The translations under genes and the position numbers were made by a program. The notes beneath the pieces are model-generated. The model was not told the DNA's origin, did no database searches, and saw only the letters and a program-made list of their open reading frames with translations. Positions 1 through 10,011 of a stretch of DNA of 64,000 nucleotides are shown one piece after another. Origin of the DNA: Auraticoccus cholistanensis (GTDB taxonomy: Bacteria; Actinomycetota; Actinomycetes; Propionibacteriales; Propionibacteriaceae); contig NZ_WPCU01000010.1 in assembly GCF_009742705.1 (NCBI RefSeq), positions 200,096 to 264,095 on the forward strand. The letters run 5' to 3'. Numbering within the stretch: the stretch's first letter is position 1; every line of letters starts with the position of its first letter.

Positions 1-351
1 CCCCGACGCACCCGGGGCGAGGGCGGGGACCCGGCCTGGTCGACCGACGCCGACCACATCGTCCCCTTCGGCGCCGGCGGCACCACCTCCACCGACAACC
101 TCGCCCCGCTGTGCCGGCGCCACCACCGGCTCAGGACCTTGCACGGCTGGCGCTACCGACGCACGGCCCTCGGCCGCTACCTGTGGACCAGCCCGCACGG
201 GCTGCGCTTCACCCGCGGCCCCGACGGCACCACCCCCGGCAGCACCACCGGACCGCCACCGCCAGCAACCGCGACGGCACCACGCACCTGGACGATCACG
301 CTCCCACCGGTCGCCCGCCCACGAGAACGCGACCCGGTCCCCACCGGCTGA
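1..351 (+). CDS. HNH endonuclease, C-terminal part (DUF222/13E12-type), cut by window edge
   Basis: The reading frame is open from base 1 and ends at TGA 349-351, so only the last 116 codons are seen. It shows the second half of an HNH nuclease fold: a DADHIVPF segment (residues about 17-24 of the fragment) followed by NLAPLCRRHH, which supplies the D-H and C-x2-HH metal and catalytic positions. A short Arg/Pro/Thr-rich tail follows. This layout matches the many actinobacterial DUF222 plus HNH proteins (13E12 repeat family), which are multi-copy and may be mobile; their substrate is mostly unknown. The N-terminal DUF222 part would lie left of the window. The HNH call is secure from the motif; the subfamily is inferred. 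Confidence 0.8.
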   Translation, partial: PRRTRGEGGDPAWSTDADHIVPFGAGGTTSTDNLAPLCRRHHRLRTLHGWRYRRTALGRYLWTSPHGLRFTRGPDGTTPGSTTGPPPPATATAPRTWTITLPPVARPRERDPVPTG

Positions 352-632
352 TCGGGGACCTCACCCGCGCGCGCAGTCAGCAGAGCCCTCCTGCGGCGAG
401 CGCCGCGCGGCGTCAGGCTCGGACACCCGGTGGTTCGAGGGTGCCGCCGTCGTGCTCGCGTGCCCAGCACGCCCTCGCATCCCCGTCGCAGCATGCGCCG
501 AGGCAAGAAGGCAGCACTGCCACCATGCGCCGTGCCGGCTGCTGCCTGCGACACCGAGCCAGCTGCCGCGGCTGTGCCGGTGCACGCCGACCCTGGGTCC
601 CGGCGCGCCCGGCCACGGTGACCCGGGAACGA
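352..632. other. non-coding gap, no gene seen
   Basis: About 280 bases lie between the HNH gene and the terminator of the surface-protein gene. Open frames exist in several phases, as expected for high-GC DNA, but none has a ribosome-binding site, recognisable protein family or continuity with a neighbour. I see nothing functional here. Confidence 0.5.
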
Positions 633-677
633 CCGCAGGGATGCCGGCCGCGTGGGTCGCGGCCGACATCCCTGCGG
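633..677 (-). terminator. intrinsic terminator hairpin of the surface-protein gene
   Basis: Two 20-base arms (633-652 and 658-677) pair with one imperfect position around a 5-base loop. At that position the plus-strand RNA would have a C-A mismatch while the minus-strand RNA has a G-U wobble. The stem is therefore continuous only for the minus-strand transcript, as expected for the gene that ends at 701. A weak U-containing run (TCGTT) follows on the minus strand. Confidence 0.75.
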
Positions 678-700
678 ATGAGGCTGTCTCGGACCGAGGG

Positions 701-3700
701 TCAGAGGCTGGCTCCGGTCCGTCGGCGACGGACCACGAGCGTGGCACCGGCACCCACCAGGCCCAGCCCGGCCAGCAGCGGCAGCAGCACCGCCGGAGCA
801 CCGGTGTCGGGCAGCGAACCGCCCCCGGCGCCCGCACCGCTGTCGCCGTCGTCACCGCGGCCGTCGTCACCGCCGCCGACCTCACCGGGCTCCTCCACCA
901 CGGTGATGTCCACGGCGTCCCAGCCGTCGGTCGGGTCGGTGTTGCGACCGTCGCGCTCGCCGTCGTCGGCCACCTTCTTGCCGTTGGCGTGCAGCTGGGC
1001 CACGTTGGTGACGATCTCCCCGGCGGGGACGTCACCCACCTCGACGTCGATCACCAGGGTCACGACCTGACCCGGCTCCAGCGTGCCGATGGTCCAGACG
1101 CTGCCGTCGTACTCGCCCTGGCTGGCGGCGTAGTCGCCGGCGTAGTCGACCCCGGCCGGCAGCACGTCGTCGACGCGGACGTCGACCGAGCGGTAGGTGT
1201 CGTGACCCTCGACGACGATGCCGTACTGGATCCGGTCGCCCACCGCCACCTCACGCGGCTGGGGGTTCCCGTCCTCGTCGTAGAGCGTGTCGGTCACCTC
1301 ACCGGCGCTGTCCAGCGACTCACCCGGCAGCAGCACCTTCTTGTCCAGGGTCGGGTCTCCGCTGCGGACGGTGATGTCGACCTCGTCGTAGCCGTCGTCG
1401 GGATCGGTGTTGCGTCCACCGTCCTTGCCGGGGTTCTTCGGGTCGTCCTCGATCTCCTTGCCGTTGCCGCTCAGCTGGGCGACGTTGGTGACGATCGTGC
1501 CGTCCTCGGCGGGCTGCACGGTCACGTCGATGAGCAGCGTGACCACCTCACCAGCGGCCAGGTCGCCGATCTGCCAGACGCTGCCGTCGTAGCTGCCCTT
1601 GCTGGCGACGTGGTCGCCGGCGTAGGCCACGCCTGCGGGCAGCGGGTCCTCGACGAAGACGTCGGTCGAGGGGAACCGGTCGTGGCCCTTGACCACGATG
1701 CCGTACTGGATCACGTCGCCGACGCTCACCAGCCGGGGCTGCGGGTCGCCGTTGCCGTCGTAGAGGGTGTCGGTGACCTCACCGGCGTCGTCCAGGGTCT
1801 CCCCCGGCAGCAGCACCTTCTTGTCCAGGGCGGGGTCGCCCTTCGGCTCCAGCGGGTTGCAGACCTCGGCCTCGAGCTCGAGGTCGTTGTGGTCCGCGAC
1901 CGCGCCGTTGAGCAGACCCCCCGGACCCTCGGCGCCCGGCTCGACCTCGCAGCCGAACTGCGCCGGGTCGATGGCGTCGGAGTCGACGTCGACCTCGAAG
2001 GTCACCGTCACCCGGTAGGTGTGCGACGCACCGGCGGCGAGCTCGACGTCGTCGACCAGCTGGTTCTCCTCGGCCTGCTCCTCCTCGCCCTGACCGGTGA
2101 AGCCCTCGAGCACCGCCAGACCGGCCGGCACCGTCTCCGAGACGGTCACGTCGGTCACCTCGACACCCTCGGGGTAGTCGAGCCGGTCGAAGAGGTCGTA
2201 CTCACCAGCAGCCGCACCGGTGTTGGTCATCACCACGTCGTAGCCGATGGTGAAGGTGTCGTCCTGACCGGCCACCGGGGCCGACGTCGCGGTCTTGGTC
2301 AGCTCGAAGGACGGCAGCGGCGGGCAGGCCACGTCGGACTTGCTCCGCTCGTCCACCAGGTCGATCGAGGCCCGGTTGTTCAGCGCCGCCGGCTCCTCGC
2401 TGCCCTCACCCTCGGCGCAGACGGCGATGCCGCCCTGGGCCACCAGGTCGACCGGCACCTCGGCGACCACGGTCAGCTGGTAGACGTGCGGGGCGTAGCC
2501 CTCGTCGTCGTTGCCCAGCAGCGCGACGTCCTCGGCCACCCGCTGCTGCGCCGCGCCGTCCCAGGCGGGGTCGGCCAGCGTGACACCGTCGGGTGCCTGG
2601 GTGACCTCGGCCGACTCGACCGTCACGTTCTGGTCGAAGCGCAGCTCGTCGTCCAGGTCGTACTCGGTCGCCTCGACACCCAGGTTGGAGACCTCGACGC
2701 CGTAGACGACCTCCCACCGGCCGTCGCCGACCGGCTCGGCCGAGACCACGGTCTTGTCGATCTGCGGCTCACCCGTCTCGGCGCAGGCGTCGTCGACGTT
2801 CTCGTAGCCGTTGAAGGAGACCCCGGCGTCGTTGCGGAGCCCGGTGCCGTCCTCGCCGGCGCCCAGCTGGCAGTCGCTGCTGACCGGCTCGGTGGGCACG
2901 GAGGCCAGGTCCAGGGCGAACCGGGCCGTGACCGAGTAGACGTGCTGCCCACCGGCGGCGATCGGCTCGTCGCTCACCACCAACGTGTCGTCCACGCCGT
3001 TCCAGGTCGAGGAGACCTCGATCCCGGCCGGGTCGGTGCTGGCCACCGTCGCGGAACCGTCGACGAGGGTCATGCCGGCGCCGAAGCGGAAGGCGTCGGT
3101 GAGGTCGTAGTCGGTGTCGACCTCGGACGGGTTGGAGACCGTCAGCAGGTAGCGCACCTCCCAGATGCCCGGCTCCCCGGCCACCGGGGTCGGCTCACCG
3201 TCCAGCACCTTGGTGATGTCCACGAAGGGCAGCGAGGGGCAGGCGTCGTCGACCAGGTCGTCCCAGCCGTCGGGGGACAGCGTGGCCGCGTTGTAGGCAC
3301 CGCGGCCCGGGGTCGAGCCCCCGCCGGCGGCGGGCTGGCAGGTCAGGTTCTCCACCGGCGGGACGACGACGCCGTCCGCGTCGGTCTCCAGACGCACCTG
3401 CGCGGTCACCTGGTACTGGTGGGTGACGGACTCGCCCATCTCCCACTCACCGGACTCCTCGTCGAAGGTCATCCCCGCGCCGTCGATGGGCACGTCGGCG
3501 ATGACCAGCTGGTCCTCCGACCCGTCGAAGCCCTCGTTGAGCTCCACGTCGGCCGGCAGGTCGACGCCCTCGGGGCCGGATGCGGAGGCGCCCTGCAGGA
3601 GGATGCCCTCCCCCAGCTGGGTCAGGTCGTCGGACAGGTCGTACTCACCCGAGGACGGACCCTCGTTCGTCACCGTGAGCCGGTAGACGATGTCCCAGGT

Positions 3701-6277
3701 GCCGTCGTCGTCGGGGTTCTCCGTCGCCGAGACCAGCTCCTTCTCGAACGCCGGCGCCCAGTACCAGAAGCCGAAGTCGAAGGAGTGGTCGTTCTCGCCG
3801 AGGAAACCGGTGCCGGCGTCGCTCGTGTCGACGTCGGCGTACGGGAAGCCGTTCGCCTCGTCGACGAGGCCGTCGGAGTCGTTGCGGTCGGGGTCCAGGC
3901 TGTTCTCAGCACCCGTGTCCGGGGTGGTGGGCACCCAGTTCTCCAGCACACCGCCGTCGGCGAAGTCAGCGGGGTTGTCCACACCGATGACGTACCGGGT
4001 CTGGGCCCGGACGCCGTGCTCGGCGGAGGTGAAGTAGTACTGGCCGAGCTCGTCGGTCAGCACGGTCGCGATCGGGTCACCGGTGCGGTTGCCGTTCTCA
4101 TCCGCTGCGTACAGGTTGACCGTCGCGCCCTCCACCGGGGGCTCATCGGGGTCCTGCACGCCGTTCTTGTCGATGTCGAGCCAGACGTAGTTGCCGATCT
4201 CGATCGGCGCCGCCGACGCCATGATGGACATCGAACCGATGCCGTTGCCCTTCGCCGTCACCGGAGCCCACTCCTCGGGGTCGGTGTTGATCTGCTCGAT
4301 CACTGCCCCGCGCGGGTCCTGGTGCTGACCGGTCGCCTGGTACAGCCGACGCGTCCCCATCTGGAAGGCGTAGCCGGTGAAGGCGCTGTTCACGTGGATG
4401 CCGGTGGAGAGGATGCCGTCCTCCCGGCTGGGCATGACGACGATGGAGCCAAGGGACTCGGTCGCCGAGGTGGCGTCGACTCCCCAGCTGGCGTCGAAGT
4501 AGCTCTCGCCGCCGCAGGTGAAGTTGGTGTCTTGCGGGAACGTGCCTGCACCTGGGTAGGACCCGGGGGTCTTGTCCGCGTTGCACTCCACGTCCCACGT
4601 ACCGGAACCCGAGGGACGCGCCATGAGCACGTTGCCACGGGCGGTGCCGGCACCGACTGTCCGGGTGTCGCTGAGGTCACCTGTGGCCATTGCGCCGTTG
4701 GCGCCGAAGAGGTCGCCGCTGAGGTCGCGGATGCCGATGATGAGGTCCCCGTGCAGGTACTGCGCTGTGGCGACCTGCGGCTGGTTGTAGATGTAGTGGC
4801 CGTTCACGTCCGGATCGGGGTTGCCCAGCGCGTAGTACGTGACGTCAGCGGGGTCGGTGGACCACGGATGGGGGTCGTTCCCGTCGATGGTGGCCGTCCG
4901 CGACCCGCTCAGCGGGAAGTCCGCGATGAGGCGCAGGTCGACGGGTGCACCGGCAGTCAGGTCGCTCGGGTCGAAGGCGAACACGTAACCCGCCAGCTGC
5001 GAGCGGTCTCCGCTCGTCTCCGCCGTGTACGTCGCGGTGAGGTACATCTCGTTCGTCAACGGGTTGCTGCTCAGACCGAAGGGGCGCAGGTCGCCGGGGT
5101 CTGCGTGGTCACCACTGACCGTGGCCCAGTCGCCCCCGAGGGCGATCTCCTCGACCGAGGAGGGCGTCGTCGCCGCCGGCCTGCCGGTCTCGATGGCGAT
5201 CAGCGAGCGGTTGTGCAGGTTCACCGCGAAGAGCGACGCCTCGTCGGGTGAGAAGGCGATGCCGCCCAGCCCGGTCCGACCGACCTTGTACCAGGCGTGC
5301 GTGTCGCGGCCCCAGTCGTAGCTGGGGTTGTCGGCGGTCGCGTGCGGACGGATGCCGTGGGCGTCCTGGCCGAGGCCGCTGGGGTACTCCTCACCCAGGT
5401 CGATTCCGTGATCGGTGACGTCGACGTACAGAGAAGCCGAGGCGGTCGCGGAGGTGGACCAGTCCGAGCCGTCCGGAGCCACCTGGTAGATCGCTCCCAT
5501 CCCACCGGGACCGAAGGCGGAGTGTCGCCGGTAGTAGGCGGCGGTGAAGATCTTGCCGGGCTCGCCCAGCACCTGCGGCCGCTGCCAGGCCGACCCGTTG
5601 GTCGCACCGACCTCCTGGAACTCGACCTTGGCGACGGTCGGCACCTCGCAGGAGTCGTTCCACGGGTTGGCATTGCAGACGCCCTCGCTCTGAGCGTCCC
5701 AACGCATCAAGGACGCGCCCGTGTCGGTGGCGCTGCCGTACTCGGTCGAGTCGTAGGTGCCGTAGCGGACGATGGGGGTGTAGACGAGCGGGTTGTTCTC
5801 CACGTAGGCGCTGGGCACCTGGAAGGAGAAGTCGACCTCGGTCGACGGGACGGATGTGACGAACTGGACGGTGGACCGGTTGTCGGCGCCGGAGGCGGAC
5901 TCGCGCCAGGCCTCCCACTCCGCGGTGTCGGGGACGTCGGCCTCCACGCGCCACTGCTCCGCGTCGGAGGTGGTGGCGATGGTGTACGTGCCGTCCGCGG
6001 CGGTGGTCGCCGGGCCGGCGACGTTGCCCTCGGAGTCGTAGGCGTAGACCTCGATGCCGGCCAGCGGCTGCTCGTAGGTGTCGAAGACGCCGTTGGCGTC
6101 GTAGTCCTGCCAGGCGGACCCGGTGATGGTCTCGCCCTCCGCCGCCGCGGCCGGCAGAGCCGCGAACGACGAGGCGACCAGTGCGGCCGCCGTGGCGGCG
6201 ACCACGCCGCTGCGGGTCCAGGTGCCGAATGCGTTCCCCGGTGACCGGGGGTGGGTCGTCCTCGCCCGACTGCTCAC
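701..6277 (-). CDS. large LPXTG-anchored surface protein with SdrD_B and DUF11-like repeats
   Basis: Predicted 1,858-residue cell-wall protein. Start is GTG at 6277, preceded by GGAGGAG. Residues about 20-45 form a signal peptide ending in Ala-rich sequence. A first SdrD_B/Cna-B-like module (about 47-135) has the typical D-x-D-x-N-G loop (DYDANG). A long region to about 690 looks beta-rich and may be a propeller. A second SdrD_B module starts near 692 (GNYVWLD, DIDKNG). Four modules of about 150-175 residues follow (about 841-1475), each with a YDL motif and a Cys pair about 30-40 residues apart near its end. Two near-identical modules (about 1476-1798) open with the same LDKKVLLPGE motif. 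The C-terminus has LPDTG (1822-1826), a 23-residue hydrophobic segment and RRRR, a complete sortase signal. Likely roles are adhesion or stalk formation, but the ligand is unknown. The extreme GC third-position bias explains the long antisense frame, which I treat as a shadow. Confidence 0.9.
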   Translation of the reverse strand: MSSRARTTHPRSPGNAFGTWTRSGVVAATAAALVASSFAALPAAAAEGETITGSAWQDYDANGVFDTYEQPLAGIEVYAYDSEGNVAGPATTAADGTYTIATTSDAEQWRVEADVPDTAEWEAWRESASGADNRSTVQFVTSVPSTEVDFSFQVPSAYVENNPLVYTPIVRYGTYDSTEYGSATDTGASLMRWDAQSEGVCNANPWNDSCEVPTVAKVEFQEVGATNGSAWQRPQVLGEPGKIFTAAYYRRHSAFGPGGMGAIYQVAPDGSDWSTSATASASLYVDVTDHGIDLGEEYPSGLGQDAHGIRPHATADNPSYDWGRDTHAWYKVGRTGLGGIAFSPDEASLFAVNLHNRSLIAIETGRPAATTPSSVEEIALGGDWATVSGDHADPGDLRPFGLSSNPLTNEMYLTATYTAETSGDRSQLAGYVFAFDPSDLTAGAPVDLRLIADFPLSGSRTATIDGNDPHPWSTDPADVTYYALGNPDPDVNGHYIYNQPQVATAQYLHGDLIIGIRDLSGDLFGANGAMATGDLSDTRTVGAGTARGNVLMARPSGSGTWDVECNADKTPGSYPGAGTFPQDTNFTCGGESYFDASWGVDATSATESLGSIVVMPSREDGILSTGIHVNSAFTGYAFQMGTRRLYQATGQHQDPRGAVIEQINTDPEEWAPVTAKGNGIGSMSIMASAAPIEIGNYVWLDIDKNGVQDPDEPPVEGATVNLYAADENGNRTGDPIATVLTDELGQYYFTSAEHGVRAQTRYVIGVDNPADFADGGVLENWVPTTPDTGAENSLDPDRNDSDGLVDEANGFPYADVDTSDAGTGFLGENDHSFDFGFWYWAPAFEKELVSATENPDDDGTWDIVYRLTVTNEGPSSGEYDLSDDLTQLGEGILLQGASASGPEGVDLPADVELNEGFDGSEDQLVIADVPIDGAGMTFDEESGEWEMGESVTHQYQVTAQVRLETDADGVVVPPVENLTCQPAAGGGSTPGRGAYNAATLSPDGWDDLVDDACPSLPFVDITKVLDGEPTPVAGEPGIWEVRYLLTVSNPSEVDTDYDLTDAFRFGAGMTLVDGSATVASTDPAGIEVSSTWNGVDDTLVVSDEPIAAGGQHVYSVTARFALDLASVPTEPVSSDCQLGAGEDGTGLRNDAGVSFNGYENVDDACAETGEPQIDKTVVSAEPVGDGRWEVVYGVEVSNLGVEATEYDLDDELRFDQNVTVESAEVTQAPDGVTLADPAWDGAAQQRVAEDVALLGNDDEGYAPHVYQLTVVAEVPVDLVAQGGIAVCAEGEGSEEPAALNNRASIDLVDERSKSDVACPPLPSFELTKTATSAPVAGQDDTFTIGYDVVMTNTGAAAGEYDLFDRLDYPEGVEVTDVTVSETVPAGLAVLEGFTGQGEEEQAEENQLVDDVELAAGASHTYRVTVTFEVDVDSDAIDPAQFGCEVEPGAEGPGGLLNGAVADHNDLELEAEVCNPLEPKGDPALDKKVLLPGETLDDAGEVTDTLYDGNGDPQPRLVSVGDVIQYGIVVKGHDRFPSTDVFVEDPLPAGVAYAGDHVASKGSYDGSVWQIGDLAAGEVVTLLIDVTVQPAEDGTIVTNVAQLSGNGKEIEDDPKNPGKDGGRNTDPDDGYDEVDITVRSGDPTLDKKVLLPGESLDSAGEVTDTLYDEDGNPQPREVAVGDRIQYGIVVEGHDTYRSVDVRVDDVLPAGVDYAGDYAASQGEYDGSVWTIGTLEPGQVVTLVIDVEVGDVPAGEIVTNVAQLHANGKKVADDGERDGRNTDPTDGWDAVDITVVEEPGEVGGGDDGRGDDGDSGAGAGGGSLPDTGAPAVLLPLLAGLGLVGAGATLVVRRRRTGASL
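880..1850 (-). repeat. two tandem about 480-bp coding repeats (DUF11-like modules)
   Basis: The blocks at about 1367-1850 and 880-1366 encode two successive modules with the same opening (DP-L-DKKVLLPGE), the same middle (GD-IQYGIVV-GHD, LPAGV-YAGD, YDGSVW-IG) and the same end (IVTNVAQL, GRNTDP). Spacing between the DKKVLLPG codons is about 480 bases. They look like a recent in-frame duplication and are a likely site for length variation. Confidence 0.8.
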
Positions 6278-6609
6278 GAATCTCCTCCAGTGGTCCGGTC
6301 AAGGCCCACCCACGGGAGACGTGTTCGACGGGGGTGCAGCACGACCGCAACTGACGCCTTCTGTTTTCAGACAGACGTTCAGGCCGATTCCTATCGGTAT
6401 TCCTCACGGTCGGGCAAGTGGCGGGGAGGAATTGTTCACACAGAAGCCGACTGGCGTTCCGACGAACCGGTCGGAAAGGTCACGATCGGATAACGGCACC
6501 TATTCCGGCTTGCACGTCGCCGGCCGTTCCCGATATCGGAGGCAATTCCCCGCGCGGCCGCACGGGCCGACGGGCCGGCGCACGACCGGGCACCGGCGTG
6601 CTGCTGCGG
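6278..6609 (-). promoter_or_regulatory. 332-bp AT-richer leader/promoter region of the surface protein
   Basis: This stretch is clearly richer in A and T than its surroundings, notably 6361-6500, and no gene fits. It holds a perfect interrupted palindrome at 6457-6476 (TTCCGAC, six bases, GTCGGAA) and a ten-base palindrome at 6530-6539 (CCGATATCGG). It lies upstream of the GTG start at 6277, so it most likely carries the promoter, operator(s) and a long leader. No single -35/-10 pair stands out. Confidence 0.5.
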
Positions 6610-7551
6610 TCAGCGCAGCAGCGGGTCCACGGCCGCGGCGATGAACAGCAGCGCCAGGTAGCTGTTGGACCAGTGGAACAGCCGCATGGGCTTCAGCGCG
6701 GCGTCGACGAGCCCGGCCCGGGCCCGGCTGTGCAGCCGGGCGGCCTCGACCAGGAACGCGGCGCCCAGCACCGCGGCGACCGCCGGGTAGAGCCAGCCGG
6801 TGCCCGCCACCGGCCACAGCAGCAGGCTGACGACCACCGTCACCGCCGTGTAGACGAGGATCCGCAGCGTCACCCGGGGTGCCGGCAGCACCACGGGGAG
6901 CATCGGCACGCCGGCGGCGGCGTAGTCGGCGCGGTAGCGGATGGCGAGCGCCCAGGTGTGCGGCGGCGTCCAGAAGAAGACCACGGCGAACAGCACCCAG
7001 GGCGCCCACGACAGCTCCCCGGTCACCGCCGTCCAGCCGATCAGCGGCGGGAAGCAGCCCGCGATCCCGCCCCAGACGATGTTCTGCGACCACCGGCGCT
7101 TGAGCCACATCGTGTAGACGAAGACGTAGAACGCGTTGGCCGCCAGGGCCAGCAGCGCCGACAACCAGTTCACCGCCGCCACGAACACCACCGTCGAGGC
7201 CAGCCCCAGCACGGAGGCGAACACCACCGCCTGGGCGGTGCCCACCTGGTGGCGCGGCAGCGGCCGGCGTCGGGTGCGGCGCATCAGCTCGTCGATGTCA
7301 CGGTCCAGCACGCAGTTGAAGGCGTTGGCGCTGGCGGCGGCCAGCCCGCCGGCGAGCAGGGTGAGCAGCACCAGGGACAGGCTCGGCACGCCTCCGGCGG
7401 CCAGGAACATCGCCGGCACGGTGGTGACCAGCAGCAGCTCGACGATCCGCGGCTTCGTCAGCGCCACGTAGGCCGAGACGACGTCGCGGACCCGGGCAGG
7501 AGCGAGCGTCTGCTCGACGTCGCGCGTCGCGTGCTGCAGGCTCGCCACCAT
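6610..7551 (-). CDS. ctaB: protoheme IX farnesyltransferase (heme O synthase)
   Basis: Integral membrane UbiA-family prenyltransferase that adds a farnesyl group to protoheme IX, giving heme O for heme-copper oxidases. The 313-residue length is normal. The first aspartate-rich motif is N79-x3-D83-x3-D87, followed by [10 protein letters not shown], the classic CtaB signature; about nine hydrophobic segments follow, and an [12 protein letters not shown] loop lies in the middle. Start ATG at 7551 is preceded by GAGAGGG. The gene is divergent from tkt, an arrangement common in actinobacteria, and likely shares the 7552-7762 spacer for promoters. Confidence is high. Confidence 0.96.
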   Translation of the reverse strand: MVASLQHATRDVEQTLAPARVRDVVSAYVALTKPRIVELLLVTTVPAMFLAAGGVPSLSLVLLTLLAGGLAAASANAFNCVLDRDIDELMRRTRRRPLPRHQVGTAQAVVFASVLGLASTVVFVAAVNWLSALLALAANAFYVFVYTMWLKRRWSQNIVWGGIAGCFPPLIGWTAVTGELSWAPWVLFAVVFFWTPPHTWALAIRYRADYAAAGVPMLPVVLPAPRVTLRILVYTAVTVVVSLLLWPVAGTGWLYPAVAAVLGAAFLVEAARLHSRARAGLVDAALKPMRLFHWSNSYLALLFIAAAVDPLLR

Positions 7552-7680
7552 GACCCTCTCACCCTCGGAACCGGAAGCAGTCTAGGGGCTGGCCTCCCCG
7601 GAGGACGATTCGCGGCAGGCTCCCCCGGGGTGGTCTCCGTCACCCGCCGGGGCGCGCGGAGCAGCGGAGCGGGGGCGCAC

Positions 7681-7686
7681 TAGGCT
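7681..7686 (+). promoter_or_regulatory. candidate -10 element for the pentose-phosphate operon
   Basis: TAGGCT fits the actinobacterial TANNNT -10 consensus and lies about 77 bases before the tkt ATG. The same hexamer occurs upstream of gap. No convincing -35 is present. The tkt leader ends with GGAGGAAGGG before the ATG at 7763. Confidence 0.4.
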
Positions 7687-7762
7687 GGCCCGGAGAGCTC
7701 ACCCACGAGCGTCCGACACCCCCGGGACGCGGGGGTTCACCGGAGGAAGGGAACGCCTAGCC

Positions 7763-9985
7763 ATGTCCACCACCACCCAGGGCAGTGCCGTCCACCCCGC
7801 CGACTGGACCGACCTGGACGCCCGCGCCGTGGACACCGTCCGCGTGCTGGCCGCCGACGCCGTGCAGAAGGCCGGCAACGGCCACCCCGGCACGGCGATG
7901 AGCCTGGCCCCGGTCGCCTACCAGCTCTTCCAGAAGGAGATGGTGCACAACCCGGCCAACCCCCGCTGGCCCGGACGCGACCGCTTCGTGCTGAGCTGCG
8001 GCCACTCAGCGCTCACCCTCTACATCCAGCTCTACCTCGGCGGCTGGGGTCTCGAGCTCGACGACCTGAAGGCGCTGCGGACCCACGGCTCGAAGACCCC
8101 CGGCCACCCCGAGCACGGCCACACCGACGGCGTCGAGGTCACCACCGGTCCGCTCGGCCAGGGCATCGGCAACGCGGTGGGGATGGCCATGGCGGCCCGG
8201 CGCGAGCGCGGCCTCTACGACCCCGACACCGCACCCGGGCAGTCGCTGTTCGACCACCAGATCTACTGCCTGGCCTCCGACGGCGACATCGAGGAGGGCA
8301 TCTCCAGCGAGGCCTCCTCGCTCGCGGGCACGCAGCGGCTCGGCAACCTGACGCTGATCTACGACGCCAACCAGATCTCCATCGAGGACGACACGGTGAT
8401 CGCCCTCTCGGAGGACACCGCCGCCCGCTACGAGGCCTACGGCTGGCACGTGCAGACGCTGGACTGGACCAGCGGCGGCAGCTACGTCGAGGACGTCGCG
8501 GCCCTGGCGGAGGCGCTGGAGGCGGCCCGCGCCGAGACCGAGCGCCCCTCCTTCATCCAGCTGCGCACCATCATCGGCTGGCCGGCCCCGAACCTGCAGA
8601 ACACCGGTAAGGCGCACGGCGCCGCCCTCGGCGAGGACGAGGTGGCCGCCACCAAGGAGGTGCTGGGCTTCGACCCCGGGCAGACCTTCGCCGTCGAGCC
8701 GGAGGTGCTGGCCCACACCCGCCAGCTGACCGAGCGTGGCCGCGCCGCCGAGCAGGAGTGGCAGCAGCGGTTCGACGCCTGGGCGGAGCAGAACCCCGAG
8801 CGGCACGCGCTGTGGCAGCGGATGCAGTCCCGCGACCTGCCCGAGGGCTGGGACGCCGACCTGCCCAGCTGGGACGCCGACCCCAAGGGGGTGGCCACCC
8901 GCAAGGCCTCCGGCGCGGTGATCAACGCCCTGGGTGAGAAGCTGCCCGAGCTGTGGGGCGGGTCGGCCGACCTGGCCGAGTCCAACAACACCACCCTGCT
9001 GGACTCTCCCAGCTTCCTGCCCGCCGACCGCTCCTCGAAGATGTTCAGCGGCAACCCCTACGGCCGCGTGCTCCACTTCGGCATCCGCGAGCACGCCATG
9101 GGCGCGATCATGAACGGGATCGCCGTGCACGGCGGCACCCGCCCCTTCGGCGGCACCTTCCTCACCTTCAGCGACTACATGCGCCCCAGCGTCCGGCTGG
9201 CCGCGCTGATGAACCTGCCGGTCACCTACGTGTGGACCCACGACTCGATCGGTCTCGGCGAGGACGGCCCCACCCACCAGCCGATCGAGCACCTCCCCTC
9301 GCTGCGGATGATCCCCGGCCTCGACGTGGTCCGCCCGGCCGACGCCAACGAGACCGCAGCCGCCTGGGCCGCGGTGATGCGCAACAACGACCGTCCCGCC
9401 GGGCTGGCGCTGAGCCGTCAGAACCTGCCGGTGTTCCCCCGCGGCACCGACGGCTTCGCCACCACCGAGGGCGTCGCCCGTGGCGCCTACGTGCTGAAGG
9501 ACTTCGGCGACGGCGAGCCGCAGGTGCTGCTGATCGGGACCGGCTCGGAGGTCCAGCACGCCGTCGCCGCCGGTGAGCAGCTCGCCGCCGAGGGGATCGC
9601 GGCCCGCGTCGTCTCGATGCCCTGCCGGGAGTGGTTCGACGCCCAGGACGACGAGTACCGCGACTCGGTGCTGCCCCCGTCGGTGAAGGCCCGGGTCAGC
9701 ATCGAGGCCGCCGTGCCGCAGGGCTGGCGCGACCTCGTCGGCGACGCCGGCCGCACCATCGGCATCGACCACTTCGGCGCCTCCGCCCCGGCCGGCACCC
9801 TGTTCGCCGAGTACGGCTTCACCGCCGAGCACGTGGTGGCGTGCGCCCGCGAGAGCCTGGCCGCCGCCGAGGAGCTGACCCGCTCCCCCGGCACGACGCC
9901 TGCGCACCGGGCGAAGTCCGGCCCGGCCGACGTCGGCGACGACGCGGAGAACCCCGAGACCCTGGGTACCAATGAGCGCAAGTGA
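7763..9985 (+). CDS. tkt: transketolase
   Basis: Thiamine-diphosphate enzyme that moves two-carbon units between sugar phosphates in the non-oxidative pentose-phosphate pathway. The 740-residue protein is slightly longer than usual, mostly through a polar C-terminal tail. Visible features are an N-terminal GNGHPG substrate segment, GPLGQG, the SDGDIEEG cofactor motif (about 171-178), [11 protein letters not shown], and the pyrimidine-domain block with [12 protein letters not shown] and [16 protein letters not shown]. It is the first gene of the tkt-tal-zwf-opcA-pgl operon. Its TGA (9983-9985) overlaps an in-frame GTG of the next frame. Confidence 0.97.
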   Translation: MSTTTQGSAVHPADWTDLDARAVDTVRVLAADAVQKAGNGHPGTAMSLAPVAYQLFQKEMVHNPANPRWPGRDRFVLSCGHSALTLYIQLYLGGWGLELDDLKALRTHGSKTPGHPEHGHTDGVEVTTGPLGQGIGNAVGMAMAARRERGLYDPDTAPGQSLFDHQIYCLASDGDIEEGISSEASSLAGTQRLGNLTLIYDANQISIEDDTVIALSEDTAARYEAYGWHVQTLDWTSGGSYVEDVAALAEALEAARAETERPSFIQLRTIIGWPAPNLQNTGKAHGAALGEDEVAATKEVLGFDPGQTFAVEPEVLAHTRQLTERGRAAEQEWQQRFDAWAEQNPERHALWQRMQSRDLPEGWDADLPSWDADPKGVATRKASGAVINALGEKLPELWGGSADLAESNNTTLLDSPSFLPADRSSKMFSGNPYGRVLHFGIREHAMGAIMNGIAVHGGTRPFGGTFLTFSDYMRPSVRLAALMNLPVTYVWTHDSIGLGEDGPTHQPIEHLPSLRMIPGLDVVRPADANETAAAWAAVMRNNDRPAGLALSRQNLPVFPRGTDGFATTEGVARGAYVLKDFGDGEPQVLLIGTGSEVQHAVAAGEQLAAEGIAARVVSMPCREWFDAQDDEYRDSVLPPSVKARVSIEAAVPQGWRDLVGDAGRTIGIDHFGASAPAGTLFAEYGFTAEHVVACARESLAAAEELTRSPGTTPAHRAKSGPADVGDDAENPETLGTNERK

Positions 9986-10011
9986 GTGACTCGAGCGCAG
10001 GAGGACTGATC

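Noticed and set aside
452-5251. 1,599-codon plus-strand open frame antisense to the surface protein
   Set aside because: It has no recognisable family, and its Val/Gly/Asp/Leu-rich composition is what high-GC coding DNA gives on the opposite strand. The minus-strand gene has a signal peptide, repeats and LPXTG.
9982-10011. GTG 9982 as start of transaldolase
   Set aside because: It overlaps the tkt stop but has no ribosome-binding site, while ATG 10012 has AGGAGG at seven bases and the conserved domain starts there.
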